In this document: one piece after another, positions 37,090 through 46,875 of the stretch
Position numbering within the stretch: position 1 is the first letter of the stretch
Layout: each line of letters starts with the position of its first letter
Assembly (NCBI GenBank): GCA_031271815.1
Contig: JAISVA010000035.1
Location: 104,455-168,454, forward strand
Direction: 5' to 3'
Source: Prevotellaceae bacterium
GTDB taxonomy: Bacteria; Bacteroidota; Bacteroidia; Bacteroidales; Paludibacteraceae
Length of the DNA stretch: 64,000 nucleotides
The notes under the pieces: model-generated
Told to the model about the DNA's origin: nothing
The model's database searches: none
What the model saw: only the letters and a program-made list of their open reading frames with translations
Translations under genes and position numbers: made by a program

Positions 37090-38580
37090 TTAACGATTAG
37101 TGTTCTTTTCAAATCGCATGTCTTCTAACGAAAGTCCGTTGCAGGAAATAGTATAGTCCTTACATTCACCGGTATTTGACAGAAAATAACCTGGCTTTGT
37201 TTCTAATTCTTTCAACATTTTCAAAATATCATCCGGAAAAAATATATTTTTCTCGTTTTTGTATTGAGTTTTATTTTTCAAAAAAAGCACAGGAATAATT
37301 GTCTTGTTCTTTGCAAAAGGCAAAACAGTGGCTTTTTCTGTCAATCCGGTCAAAAGTTGTTGTGAATCAAGCATTTTATCCTGCCATTTACATTCGCCAA
37401 CCAACAAATATTTACCATCTTGCGATTCTGCAACAACATCAATTTCAACAGGTTTATCCTTAGTAGGTGTTCCCCAATAATTTGAGGCGACATTAAAATT
37501 TACTCCATTAATTGACAAAAACGGAACCGCTTCCCTGCAAAGTTTTTCCCAATGCCACGATACATATCCGGCAAATTGCTCTTTAATACGATTTATTATA
37601 ACGTTTGTCTGTTCTATTTCAATAAATGAACGGTTAGGCACAACAAATCGAAAATAGAAATTCAAGAATGGATCGGCTATTTTGTACAGACTTTTTTTAC
37701 TATTTTTAGGATTTTCGTCAAATGGAACAATACGCTCTATATAACCTAACATCAACAGTTTTTCTATTGGTGCAGATAAATGAGTAGCAGGTTTTTCGAG
37801 CCGGGCTGCTATTTCCGAAAGGCGGTTACAACCCGCTGCAATCAATGAAAGAATGGTAAATGAATGGACCGTATCGCGCATATCGTCAAGAAACAAGCGC
37901 ACCGGCTCGTCATAAAGTATTCCTTGCGAATTAAATAAATGATATTCGAGCGCTTCAAAAAGCGTATTTTCAGTCAAACGCAACTCCCAATAACGGGGAA
38001 TACCGCCCCAAACACTGTATTCTTCAATGGTTTCTACGGCTGTGGTTTTCAAAATCTCCTGCAAATAAACCGCTTTCATTGGTTTGATTTTCATTATCTC
38101 GTCTGCTCTGCCAAAGAGTGGTGCAGTACGGTCAAATACTAAACCATGCATCAGCTGCTGAGAAGAACCACAGAGTAGCAGATTGAAATTCAGGCTATCC
38201 TTTTTATCCATCAATTTTTGAATAACAGAAGCCAATTCAGGCGCCGTTTTTACTAAATATGGAAATTCATCCAAACACAATGTTATTCGTTTATTCAGAC
38301 GCAAATTCAGCGTTTCAAAAAGTGTTTCCCAATCAGGATATGTTACTTTATCGAAACTTTCTATTACAGCGCCCAATGTTTTTGCCAGCAAAATACGCTG
38401 TTGAGTTGCTTCAGATTGGTCTGCCATAAAATAGCAATCACCAAATGTTAAAACTTGTCTGATAAGTCGCGATTTTCCACAACGTCGCCGTCCGTAAAGC
38501 ACTACAAAAGCGGAAACATTACGACTTAAAGCCTTTTTCAAACGCTCTTGTTCTGATATTCTATTGACAAATGTCAGCAT
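37090..38580 (-). CDS. AAA ATPase with DUF234/nuclease-like C-terminal domain
   Basis: The 496-aa protein has Walker A YGRRRCGKSRLI (GRRRCGKS at 30-37), Walker B ITLCLDEFPYLV and a sensor region LLLCGSSQQLM. A winged-helix segment (RLSEIAARLEKPATHLSAPIEKL) follows. The C-terminal domain has the PD-(D/E)xK-like spacing EIDVVAES then LLVGECKW. This is the archaeal-type ATPase/DUF234 family, scattered as an accessory gene and suspected of mobility or toxin-like roles. It sits between nucleotide-sugar genes and the glycosyltransferases with no obvious metabolic link, under its own -7 box (38606-38613). Confidence 0.8.
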   Translation of the reverse strand: MLTFVNRISEQERLKKALSRNVSAFVVLYGRRRCGKSRLIRQVLTFGDCYFMADQSEATQQRILLAKTLGAVIESFDKVTYPDWETLFETLNLRLNKRITLCLDEFPYLVKTAPELASVIQKLMDKKDSLNFNLLLCGSSQQLMHGLVFDRTAPLFGRADEIMKIKPMKAVYLQEILKTTAVETIEEYSVWGGIPRYWELRLTENTLFEALEYHLFNSQGILYDEPVRLFLDDMRDTVHSFTILSLIAAGCNRLSEIAARLEKPATHLSAPIEKLLMLGYIERIVPFDENPKNSKKSLYKIADPFLNFYFRFVVPNRSFIEIEQTNVIINRIKEQFAGYVSWHWEKLCREAVPFLSINGVNFNVASNYWGTPTKDKPVEIDVVAESQDGKYLLVGECKWQDKMLDSQQLLTGLTEKATVLPFAKNKTIIPVLFLKNKTQYKNEKNIFFPDDILKMLKELETKPGYFLSNTGECKDYTISCNGLSLEDMRFEKNTNR

Positions 38581-38605
38581 ATTTCTTCTAAATAATTATG
38601 TTTGA

Positions 38606-38613
38606 CAAAGATA
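38606..38613 (-). promoter_or_regulatory. -7 box of the DUF234 ATPase gene
   Basis: TATCTTTG on the minus strand, 26 nt upstream of the ATG at 38580. The -33 region is not matched at the normal distance. The remainder of the 38581-38861 gap shows no gene. Confidence 0.5.
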
Positions 38614-38861
38614 ATGTTTTTACAACATAATTATTCTTTTGTACTTTATAAAATAAACATTTTTAAACTTTCTACCTTTATTTGACTATGACGAATACAC
38701 AGTTTTAAACCAACAACCGCAACTGAAATTAAACTCGCAATATTTTCATTTGTTTACTACAATTTGTCAATATAGACTCATAATTGAACATTGGGTTGTT
38801 ATAACTATATTTTATCCTCGTACTGCCGAGCGATGTAATCGCACGATATCCCGCTTTTAAA

Positions 38862-39587
38862 TTATGTATGCAATCTTTCTCGTAATACGTAGATAATAAA
38901 TTCTGTATTCCCTAAAATATATCGTTTCCACATTCGCTTTGGTTCCTTTATTAATCGATATAGCCATTCTAAACTATTTTTCTGCCACCACATAGGCGCT
39001 CGCTTAATCGTTCCTGCAAAAAAATCGAATACTGCGCCAATAGTACCAATATGGCAATTTATATTCAAGTCATTCAGATGTTTATATGCCCATTTTTCCT
39101 GTTTTGGAGCAGTCATACCAATCCAAAGCAAATCCGGATTTATAGTATTTACCGCATTAACCATCGCTTTGTTTTCTTCTTCTGAAAATTCCGTCTTATA
39201 TGGTGGCGAATACGTTTCAATTAAAATATTGGGATAAACTTCCTTTGCTTTTTCTTTAATTAGTAATAACGTTCTTTCCGAACTGCCCAAAAAAAAACAT
39301 TTTCCACCTTTTTTATTTAATTTATCCATTTCAAATTGGAATAAATCCCAACCTGCAATGCGTTCTATTTTTTCACCACGCAAAAACTTGGCGGCTTTTA
39401 CAATTCCTGTACCATCAGGAATTAACACATCGCCTTTCAATAATGCAATCGTAAACTCATCATCCTTTTGTGAAACGTTATACGAATGGGCGTTTATGGT
39501 GTTTATCAGCAATTTACCTTCAGGTAATGAAGATAAAGTTGATTTTTGTTTTAATAGGGGCAGCGTTTTTATACTTATTTTTGACAT
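38862..39587 (-). CDS. WecG/TagA/CpsF-family glycosyltransferase
   Basis: A 241-aa GT26-type transferase. VLIPDGTGIV near residue 55, KCFFLGSSERTL and PDLLWIGMTAPKQEKW are the conserved blocks, and the C-terminal helical region carries RAPMWWQKNSLEWLYRL. Members add the second sugar to an undecaprenyl-linked precursor. It is the last gene of the glycan assembly cluster as transcribed. Confidence 0.88.
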   Translation of the reverse strand: MSKISIKTLPLLKQKSTLSSLPEGKLLINTINAHSYNVSQKDDEFTIALLKGDVLIPDGTGIVKAAKFLRGEKIERIAGWDLFQFEMDKLNKKGGKCFFLGSSERTLLLIKEKAKEVYPNILIETYSPPYKTEFSEEENKAMVNAVNTINPDLLWIGMTAPKQEKWAYKHLNDLNINCHIGTIGAVFDFFAGTIKRAPMWWQKNSLEWLYRLIKEPKRMWKRYILGNTEFIIYVLRERLHT

Positions 39588-39676
39588 AACGAAAAATGCT
39601 AAATCTATCAGTGCAAATTAGATGTTTTGTTCGTAATATTTTTTGATTAATTTTTTGGAAAGTATATTTTTGATAA

Positions 39677-40270
39677 TCAATTAAGTCCCTCCACTTCTAT
39701 CTCAATTTTTCTTTCAAAAATTTTGAGATGTTGCTCTTTTTCAACTACAGAATTAAACCTATCCTTGATTTTTTTAGCAGGAACCCCTCCCCATACTTCA
39801 CAAGGAGGAATATTTTTTGTTACCACTGATCCAGCTGCAATAACTGAACCTTTTCCTATAATTACTCCTGCTATTATAATTGATCCATAACCTATCCAAA
39901 CATCATCTTCTACAATTGTTTTATAGGAATCTCCCCTTGGTGAGTCCCAAATTGCTGTATCAACATGATTAATTGTATGATCATCCTTACCTACAAACGC
40001 TACGGATTTTGCACATAATATGTGACTGCCAAACTGTACGTCACACTCAATCACACAATTTTTTCCAAATTGGACACGATTACCAAATGTAATATCTTTA
40101 TGAGGAGAAAATATCGAAACAGAAAAAGGTATCCGTAACATACCGTGACATTTTATCCATGGTCTTAATAACTTTATACGAATAAACGTTCTAAACCAAT
40201 TGACTATTTTTCTCAAATTAAAAATCCAAATTGGGATATCTGGTCTCCGATTACTACATTGGGTATTCAT
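39677..40270 (-). CDS. Hexapeptide-repeat O-acetyltransferase-like protein
   Basis: The 197-aa protein has a left-handed beta-helix pattern ([22 protein letters not shown], then [34 protein letters not shown]). The C-terminus WGGVPAKKI is shared with CysE/LacA-type acetyltransferases. It probably acetylates a sugar of the surface glycan. Its start directly abuts the stop of the upstream gene (40271), indicating co-transcription. Confidence 0.85.
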   Translation of the reverse strand: MNTQCSNRRPDIPIWIFNLRKIVNWFRTFIRIKLLRPWIKCHGMLRIPFSVSIFSPHKDITFGNRVQFGKNCVIECDVQFGSHILCAKSVAFVGKDDHTINHVDTAIWDSPRGDSYKTIVEDDVWIGYGSIIIAGVIIGKGSVIAAGSVVTKNIPPCEVWGGVPAKKIKDRFNSVVEKEQHLKIFERKIEIEVEGLN

Positions 40271-41185
40271 TTATCTAAATATTTTTGTAAAAAATGTTCT
40301 TATCTTCGCAATGAACCTTGCTGAAAGACTATAATAGCGAAAAGCCTGATTAATCAATCTTCGTTCAATAAACAATTGCTGAGGAAATTGTATCTGCACA
40401 AATTTCGAATCCTGAAAATCAGTTTTATACCGATTGTACGCATCACAATGAGTTGAATCCTTTATAAAACCACGATTCAATACAAACGACTTTATAGGAG
40501 CAATAGCATATTTATGTTGAGCAAATTGAGCATAAGCGAACCTTACATACCATGAATTATTCTTTCCTTCCATATATCCTTTTAACATTTTGAATAAATC
40601 AGTTCCTCCTCGGTTAAATGCCTTTTGCTTTCTCTTGTCTTCTTTTAAGCGAACCCAATTTTTAACTTCCCAATCAACACTATTCCAACGATCACACCAA
40701 GTAGCCCAGCCCCATGAATTGGGTCTATTATGAAAAAACACATCGTAATGATAATCTGCCGGTTTTCGAACTTTCAAGCCAAAGCCGGAAATTTGAAAAA
40801 CGTCCTGACAACTACAATAATTATCTAACATCTGATTCATATACGCTAAAAATGATGGCGACAAATATAAATCATCTTCAATAACGATTGTTTTTCCATA
40901 TTTGTTAATGATTTCAGTAACTCCATCAATTATTGATTTAGCTAATCCTTTGTTTATTTCTGACTCTAATATTGTAATAGTTTTAAAGCCTTCAATCGTT
41001 TTTACATATTCGCGCACTTGTTCTACTTTTTCAGTAGCATTTTTCGATTTTGCACCATCCGAAAAAATAAACAATTCACTTTCATTTGCCAAAAAATTTT
41101 TTTTCAATGATTCAACCGTTTGTTTCGTCAATTCTAAACGATTATAAACAAATAGGCAAATAGGAGCCAAATACTGATTATTCAT
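40271..41185 (-). CDS. Glycosyltransferase (GNT-I-like GT-A fold)
   Basis: The 304-aa protein opens with APICLFVYNRLELTKQTVESL and carries the acidic metal-binding motif IEDDLYLSPSFLAYMNQ, like the small GT-A enzymes related to N-acetylglucosaminyltransferase I. FFHNRPNSWGWATWCDRW is a conserved family block. Donor and acceptor are unknown. Confidence 0.8.
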   Translation of the reverse strand: MNNQYLAPICLFVYNRLELTKQTVESLKKNFLANESELFIFSDGAKSKNATEKVEQVREYVKTIEGFKTITILESEINKGLAKSIIDGVTEIINKYGKTIVIEDDLYLSPSFLAYMNQMLDNYCSCQDVFQISGFGLKVRKPADYHYDVFFHNRPNSWGWATWCDRWNSVDWEVKNWVRLKEDKRKQKAFNRGGTDLFKMLKGYMEGKNNSWYVRFAYAQFAQHKYAIAPIKSFVLNRGFIKDSTHCDAYNRYKTDFQDSKFVQIQFPQQLFIERRLINQAFRYYSLSARFIAKIRTFFTKIFR

Positions 41186-41202
41186 AATATATTAAAGAAT
41201 TG

Positions 41203-42180
41203 TCATTTATAGAATTTGAAAATAATCTTCGCTATCAATGATTTATAAAAAAAAGGTGGCAATAACAATATATATAACACTATGGATTTCGTTTTCTTAT
41301 TTTTTAAAAGATCTTTTACCAATGTTGTGTATAATTTCAATTGCTCAGCATTTCGACTTATTAAACGCATCGCATGATATAGTTTTACTATATATTTCTT
41401 TTTAATATATTCGAAATATGGATCATTTACATCTGCAAAAACTTTTTTCGAGATAATATACATAGATCGGATACTTTTAGATTTATCGGTAGATTGCATT
41501 ATTGAATTCGGTACTATGTGTCGGAGATATGTAAATTTAGTAGAAAATGCTATTGCTTTCAATTTTTTCACAACATAAAACATCCATATTTCATCCTCAT
41601 GAATAATTCCTTCGTAAAAGAAAAGATCATTCTCAACAATAAAACTGCGCTTTATTAATTTGCTGCAAGCATTCATTGGAATATCTTTTTTCATCCGATC
41701 ATAAAAGTGCATACAAATCCAATTGTTGTCATTCACATATTCCGGAAAATTCTTGTATCGTATATTTTGAAAATCTTTGCTTTTAGGCGGTTGAGGAATG
41801 TTTTGCAGATTTCCTTGCACTATTTCCACTTCCGGATATTTTTCAACCAGCGAATACAACGTTTCTATGCAATCGGTTGTTAATTCATCATCGCTATCTA
41901 AATAATACAAATATGCTCCGATCGATGCTCGCGTACCGGTATTTCTGGCGCCCGATAATCCTTTATTCTGTTCGTGATGTACAATCTTGAATTCTATATT
42001 CCCCTCGTAATGCTGTAATCTTTGTTTTACTAATACAATACTGTCATCGGGAGAACAATCATCGACTAAAATACATTCAATATTATTATATGTTTGGTTA
42101 ATAACCGAATCAATACAACGGATTATATATTTTGAAACATTGTAAACTGGTACGATAATACTGATTTTAGGTTGATTCAT
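41203..42180 (-). CDS. Family 2 glycosyltransferase
   Basis: The 325-aa protein begins with the GT2 signature ISIIVPVYNVSKYI and contains ILVDDCSPDDS and the DxD-like YYLDSDDELT. The C-terminus is basic and hydrophobic. It acts on the cytoplasmic face, adding a sugar to the repeat unit. It lies 16 bp from the pyruvyl transferase gene. Confidence 0.9.
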   Translation of the reverse strand: MNQPKISIIVPVYNVSKYIIRCIDSVINQTYNNIECILVDDCSPDDSIVLVKQRLQHYEGNIEFKIVHHEQNKGLSGARNTGTRASIGAYLYYLDSDDELTTDCIETLYSLVEKYPEVEIVQGNLQNIPQPPKSKDFQNIRYKNFPEYVNDNNWICMHFYDRMKKDIPMNACSKLIKRSFIVENDLFFYEGIIHEDEIWMFYVVKKLKAIAFSTKFTYLRHIVPNSIMQSTDKSKSIRSMYIISKKVFADVNDPYFEYIKKKYIVKLYHAMRLISRNAEQLKLYTTLVKDLLKNKKTKSIVLYILLLPPFFYKSLIAKIIFKFYK

Positions 42181-42196
42181 AAAATTAAATTGATTT

Positions 42197-43321
42197 TTAG
42201 GATATTGTTTTAATATTATTTCTTAAGTATTCTATTGAACTGTCTCTTTTTTCCTGTAATTTTTTTGAAACAGCCTCATAATCCATTTCCAACGAAATAT
42301 CTGAAATCTCGGAATTACATTTTATCGCTTGATTTTCGGCGTCAACTTCTTGCAAAAGGCTAAACATTCTGTCATCGGAAGACATTTTGTCATTAATGAT
42401 AGAAAAAAACAGTCGTTCAAAGTTTAGAGCAAATGCTGTTCCATGAAACGAATTAGTAACAATCAGCGACGCATTTTGAAACAAAGATAGAAAATCGCAA
42501 GGGCTTACTCCATCATGGAGATAAGTTATATCTTTTGTTTCTAATTCTTGAAATTTCTCGAAAGAAAGTAAAACGATATGCAAGCCCGTTTTCTCGCGTA
42601 CTTTTTTTATAAAATTCACTACAAAAGGATAGGGATTGTAAGCATATTTCAATATGTAAACCAGAACATAAGCTTTTTTTATTTTCAAAGTTGATTTCTG
42701 CGCTAATTTCCCCCATTCTTCTTTATTCAAAAGCAACGTAGGGTCTAAACAGATGTCAGCTTTTTTTTGTATTAGATCTGCTATGACTTTTTGCCCGTTA
42801 CGTTCACGAACAGAAAGGGCCGAAAACTCATTTAATTCATTTTTTAGTTCTTGCAACCGTTTATTTTCGGTCGAAACAGGTCCAAAACTCGATGCATATG
42901 AGATTTTTTTCGCTCCTTTGGGAGCAAACGACAAGAAAAAAACTTTGTCTCCTTCCTCATCGTGTACATACCAAGTTTGATCGCTTCCTACCATATATAC
43001 ATCGTAAATGGGCGAGGCTGTAAAAATTTCCGCAGGACTATTATACGTTTGTTTCGACAAATTCAGATGTTCTCTGTAAAAAGCGTTGAAATATTTTTGT
43101 TTTCTGATTTGTGCAAAACCTGTATATAATTCCGATGCAAAATGCCGTAAATGAGCTATTGTTGTTTTTGTCGTTTTTTTATGAAATTTATTAGGAAAAA
43201 TATAATCAATTATTTCACACGAAACACCAAGTTTTTCCAACGCTTGCTGCGTTGCATGCGCTTGCAATACTGAACCATAGTTTAACACTTTGTGCATTGT
43301 TATAATGCCGACTGTTTTCAT
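42197..43321 (-). CDS. Polysaccharide pyruvyl transferase family protein
   Basis: The 374-aa protein opens GIITMHKVLNYGSVLQAHATQ and has YMVGSDQTWYV, SVRERNGQ and TNSFHGTAFAL, which are the conserved blocks of the CsaB/WcaK pyruvyl transferase family. It would place a ketal-pyruvate on a sugar, or act as a glycosyltransferase of that fold. It overlaps the next upstream gene by 4 bp (ATGA), so the two are translationally coupled. Confidence 0.85.
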   Translation of the reverse strand: MKTVGIITMHKVLNYGSVLQAHATQQALEKLGVSCEIIDYIFPNKFHKKTTKTTIAHLRHFASELYTGFAQIRKQKYFNAFYREHLNLSKQTYNSPAEIFTASPIYDVYMVGSDQTWYVHDEEGDKVFFLSFAPKGAKKISYASSFGPVSTENKRLQELKNELNEFSALSVRERNGQKVIADLIQKKADICLDPTLLLNKEEWGKLAQKSTLKIKKAYVLVYILKYAYNPYPFVVNFIKKVREKTGLHIVLLSFEKFQELETKDITYLHDGVSPCDFLSLFQNASLIVTNSFHGTAFALNFERLFFSIINDKMSSDDRMFSLLQEVDAENQAIKCNSEISDISLEMDYEAVSKKLQEKRDSSIEYLRNNIKTIS

Positions 43322-44454
43322 TTTCGTATTTTCTTTATAATTCTAATTGGCAAACACAATATTCCCTCTATCTTAAAAATCATTTTCCACCACACAAAAG
43401 AAAAATCTCGTTTGCTTTTTATCATTCTCATTACTACGAAAGACACATAAGCCTTTTTTACATTGCGTTTCATTTGTCCTTCTGCTACGACTTCAAAGGG
43501 TTGTTCTATCAGCGTGCAGTTTATCATTGCTTTTATAATTTCGTTTCCTTTTTTGGTAAAAGCCACCAAGGCACTCACGCCTTTTTCATCGTTTTGATAG
43601 GTTTTTCCCCACAAATCGCCAATGCGTATATCTGCTGAAGAGGATTTGTATTTATATTTACAGGCATCTTTACAAGCCGGATTACTGCAATAATCACCTA
43701 AAAACATTTTATAAAATTCATCGTCTTGTGAAAGCCGGGAATTAAAGACATTTTTTTCGCCGTCAATGTCCATTGCCCACGAGTCGTGCCAGCCGGTTTG
43801 TTTATTGCGCCAAGAGGCGTAAGTTACTTTACCTGTAATTTTTTCTACTTGTTTCAAATATTTTTGCCACATCAGCATAGACGGTACGCTATGGCAGAAA
43901 AAATCCATCAGTACCACGCTGTCTTCCATTTTCTTCAAACGAAAATATCTTCGTAAAGAATCTATTTGGCAGGGAGTACCGGTTACCAAATATTTTTCAT
44001 TCTTATTAAACCTTAAAAAAGCGTCAAGGGTATAACTTTGAATATATTTCGAGCCAATAGCTGGAATAAATTCTTCCGCCGTTGATGCTATAAAATGTTC
44101 GGCTTGTGTTTTTTCAACGTTGTAACGTACACCGCAGGCTTTGTAACCATTTTCTACTAATTGTTTACCAAGTTCAAACCCAATGCCGCCAGATGAACAT
44201 TTGCGCCGAACCCCTTCATCACTACTCCACGCTGCATAAGCCTCTATTTTTTCGGGTTTTTCGAGTGATAGATCATTGTTTGCGTATGCGCAAACCGACA
44301 GACATAATCCGCAACCTATACACTTTTCGGGTATTACAATTTCAGGCTGATAAAAACCATCTTCATCCAAAGTAAGGGTAATTATCTTATACGGGCAAAC
44401 TGCGGCACAAACACCACAGCCATAACAGTTCTTTGTATTTGCAATAGAATTCAT
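43318..44454 (-). CDS. Ferredoxin / F420-hydrogenase beta-subunit-like protein
   Basis: The 378-aa protein has two 4Fe-4S cluster motifs at its N-terminus (CYGCGVCAAVCP and CIGCGLCLSVC). The FrhB-type domain follows, with KCSSGGIGFELG, VTGTPCQIDSLR and RIGDLWG. In Bacteroidetes polysaccharide loci this family is repeatedly found next to pyruvyl transferases; its chemistry is not established, and F420 itself need not be present. It overlaps both neighbours by 4 bp. A decayed relative lies about 3 kb upstream (47245-47510). Confidence 0.85.
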   Translation of the reverse strand: MNSIANTKNCYGCGVCAAVCPYKIITLTLDEDGFYQPEIVIPEKCIGCGLCLSVCAYANNDLSLEKPEKIEAYAAWSSDEGVRRKCSSGGIGFELGKQLVENGYKACGVRYNVEKTQAEHFIASTAEEFIPAIGSKYIQSYTLDAFLRFNKNEKYLVTGTPCQIDSLRRYFRLKKMEDSVVLMDFFCHSVPSMLMWQKYLKQVEKITGKVTYASWRNKQTGWHDSWAMDIDGEKNVFNSRLSQDDEFYKMFLGDYCSNPACKDACKYKYKSSSADIRIGDLWGKTYQNDEKGVSALVAFTKKGNEIIKAMINCTLIEQPFEVVAEGQMKRNVKKAYVSFVVMRMIKSKRDFSFVWWKMIFKIEGILCLPIRIIKKIRK

Positions 44455-45740
44455 TTCGATTCTTTGGGAAGATAATAGGTATCTATTTTTATCAATAATA
44501 CTAAAAAAACGATTAAATGACTATAATCTACTCCAATTATAGACGCCATCGTTTTGGCTAATAAAAAAGCCAGAGGGAAAAACACAAAATACTTATTGTA
44601 TTTTGTTGCTTCTATGGTGCAAGCAAGCACTAATAAAACAAAAGATAAACAGCCCATTGTTCCATAATCCACCAACAACATAAACCATATACCTTCAAAA
44701 CCACCAACATAAGACATTGCCGGATGGACATAATCGTGAATATAATTGCGCCCATGCCCCCACCACGGAGTTTGCGACCAATAATCTAATGAAACTTTTA
44801 ATTGATAGGAACGTAAATCAAAACTGCTCCCTCCTACCTCATCCGTATTTACAATTGTATTTATTACTTCTGACAAATAATCAAAAAAAACACCTCCGCT
44901 AACAATCAACAGCAATATAATAGCTACAAAAATAGAAGACTTATAAAAACGCTTAAAAAATAACAACGGAATTGCGCTAAAAACAAAACATATTATTACA
45001 CTGCGAGTACCTGTAAGAAACACACAAACTGGCAATAATGCCAGCATATACCACCATCTTTTTTTTACAAGCGGTTTAAAATCATAATAAAACTGTAAAA
45101 AATAAAACAGATAAAAGACACTAAGGGCAAAAAATCCCAAAGTTGAAACATAGGCAAAAATTGAACTACATCTTTTAAGTCCGAATCGCAACTCCGCTTC
45201 CCCCTCCTCCAATGTTTTATCTCCAACAGTACCGGAGCCTACAAAGTTATTATCTACAATGTAATCAATAAAAATATTTTTATTCAAAAACAACTCTATA
45301 AAATTGTACACAATAGCTATCACAAACAAAATTGTGATACATTTAAGCAATATTGATAGTTTCTCTTTTGAATTAATCGTATGCCAAAGAATATATGGAT
45401 ATACGAACCACGTACAATAATCAATAAAAATAAATATTCCATCATCTGCCTGATTGACAACCAAAGTACTTACAAATGTAGTGAATGCAAAAAAAACAGA
45501 CGCTAGTAGTAGTAGTTTAGGATATTTTTCCGTTGGTTTTATGCGTCCCGTTTTTACATTTATCCAATATAAAGGGACAATAGCTAATGACAGAAAGAGG
45601 TACATACGTACCCCCGGAAAACCCATCCCCAAGTAATTAAGAAAAAATACAGTAGAGGTCATTAAAATTATCCCTTTTGTAAAATCAAACGCCAAAAGAA
45701 GTATAAAAATAAATGTTATAACAAGCAAAATAATATTCAT
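44451..45740 (-). CDS. wzy: O-antigen polymerase/ligase-like membrane protein
   Basis: The 429-aa protein has about ten or more hydrophobic helices and a large periplasmic loop with DYWSQTPWWGHGRNYI, a block typical of Wzy/WaaL proteins. It is the only polymerase candidate in the locus, so Wzy is the best reading; ligase function is not excluded. It is the first intact gene downstream of the scar region. Confidence 0.75.
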   Translation of the reverse strand: MNIILLVITFIFILLLAFDFTKGIILMTSTVFFLNYLGMGFPGVRMYLFLSLAIVPLYWINVKTGRIKPTEKYPKLLLLASVFFAFTTFVSTLVVNQADDGIFIFIDYCTWFVYPYILWHTINSKEKLSILLKCITILFVIAIVYNFIELFLNKNIFIDYIVDNNFVGSGTVGDKTLEEGEAELRFGLKRCSSIFAYVSTLGFFALSVFYLFYFLQFYYDFKPLVKKRWWYMLALLPVCVFLTGTRSVIICFVFSAIPLLFFKRFYKSSIFVAIILLLIVSGGVFFDYLSEVINTIVNTDEVGGSSFDLRSYQLKVSLDYWSQTPWWGHGRNYIHDYVHPAMSYVGGFEGIWFMLLVDYGTMGCLSFVLLVLACTIEATKYNKYFVFFPLAFLLAKTMASIIGVDYSHLIVFLVLLIKIDTYYLPKESK

Positions 45741-45885
45741 ATAGTTTTGTACAATTTAAATATGTGACAAACTACATCGCTCCATTTTTTATTACGATGA
45801 GTACTCTTTGTTAATCCATTAATCATAACTTGCATATTCTTTTCTGATACTTATTACAATAGTTTGTTATAAATTTGCGATAATC

Positions 45886-46875
45886 TAAGCAGCGATTAAG
45901 CCATATTTACAGAGTTGTTTGATTTTTAGTTGATTTATTTTGATTTTCGGGTTAATCTCGAAAGTGAGAATAAATCGTTTTAATAGTAACATATTGTAGT
46001 ACATAGTTTTAAAGTTAGCCATAGAGAACGGTTCACGTTCTGTTTTTCTGTTTTCCAACCATTTTATTTTGGCTAAATTGACGACGGTAAGAGTGGCGTT
46101 AAAGTGAAAATTGAGTTTATTTTGACTTCGCGCCCGAACATCTTCAAAACCGCAATGTTGTTTAGCATCTCGATAAAGAAACTCAATTTGAAAGCGAGAA
46201 CGGTATTATGAAACAAGTTTTACGCCGTCAATTTCGGGGTTGGTCGAAAAGTACATTTTCCGCGCCATTTCTTTGCTCTCTTTGTTGTAAAACACAGCTA
46301 TTGACAAATTTATATTTCTTCCAAAAATCCTGCAATAGACGATTGCATTGTAAATTTTGAGTTCTTTTGAGTTTAAAACGAGGGAAAAATACTACCTATC
46401 CGGTTCTTTTTTGTTGACTTTTCCATCGTATTTTTTGGGTGTACTACGTCTGACTTTGTTCGCCTTTGAAAAGGTAAAACAAAGCGGCGTTATCCTGCAA
46501 ACGGCTGATAAAATGCAGTCCGCACGAAGTTAAGGCTTGCACAACTTCCGATTTTGCTAAATAGTTGTCGGCAATCATATATTTAGTTAATTCTTTGAAA
46601 TACAAATGATTTTCTTTGATAATTTGACAATAATACAGCAAAAGAGTTAACGTTGGCGAAAGTTCTTTGATTTTGGGTGTTTGAATGGCGTTTAAGTGAA
46701 AGGCAATGTTGTTTGGAATATCCACGGCGGCGAAACCACAAATATCCAATCCCCATTTTTCACGTCTGGCACAGCCGGATTAATACATTTCCAATCCGAA
46801 AGTTTTCTTTCCGCTTTTGGATATATAACTTGGGGCAAAAGCCACAATACAGTCTTTTACACGCTCTTTTATCAT
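45886..46875 (-). pseudogene. Decayed IS4-type DDE transposase
   Basis: Three pieces read on the minus strand. An N-terminal part from ATG 46875 (PSYISKSGKKTFG) is broken by a TAA. A 101-aa middle piece (46444-46749, DICGFAAVDIPNNIAFHL) follows. A C-terminal part ends at TAG 45886-45888 and contains YRSRFQIEFLYRDAK, which has exact YREK spacing (Y-x2-R-x3-E-x6-K) of the IS4 superfamily. Several stops and frameshifts separate them. The residue where I expect the first catalytic Asp reads Ala (AFAPSY). The 5' part is missing, and no terminal repeats are found. Confidence 0.8.
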
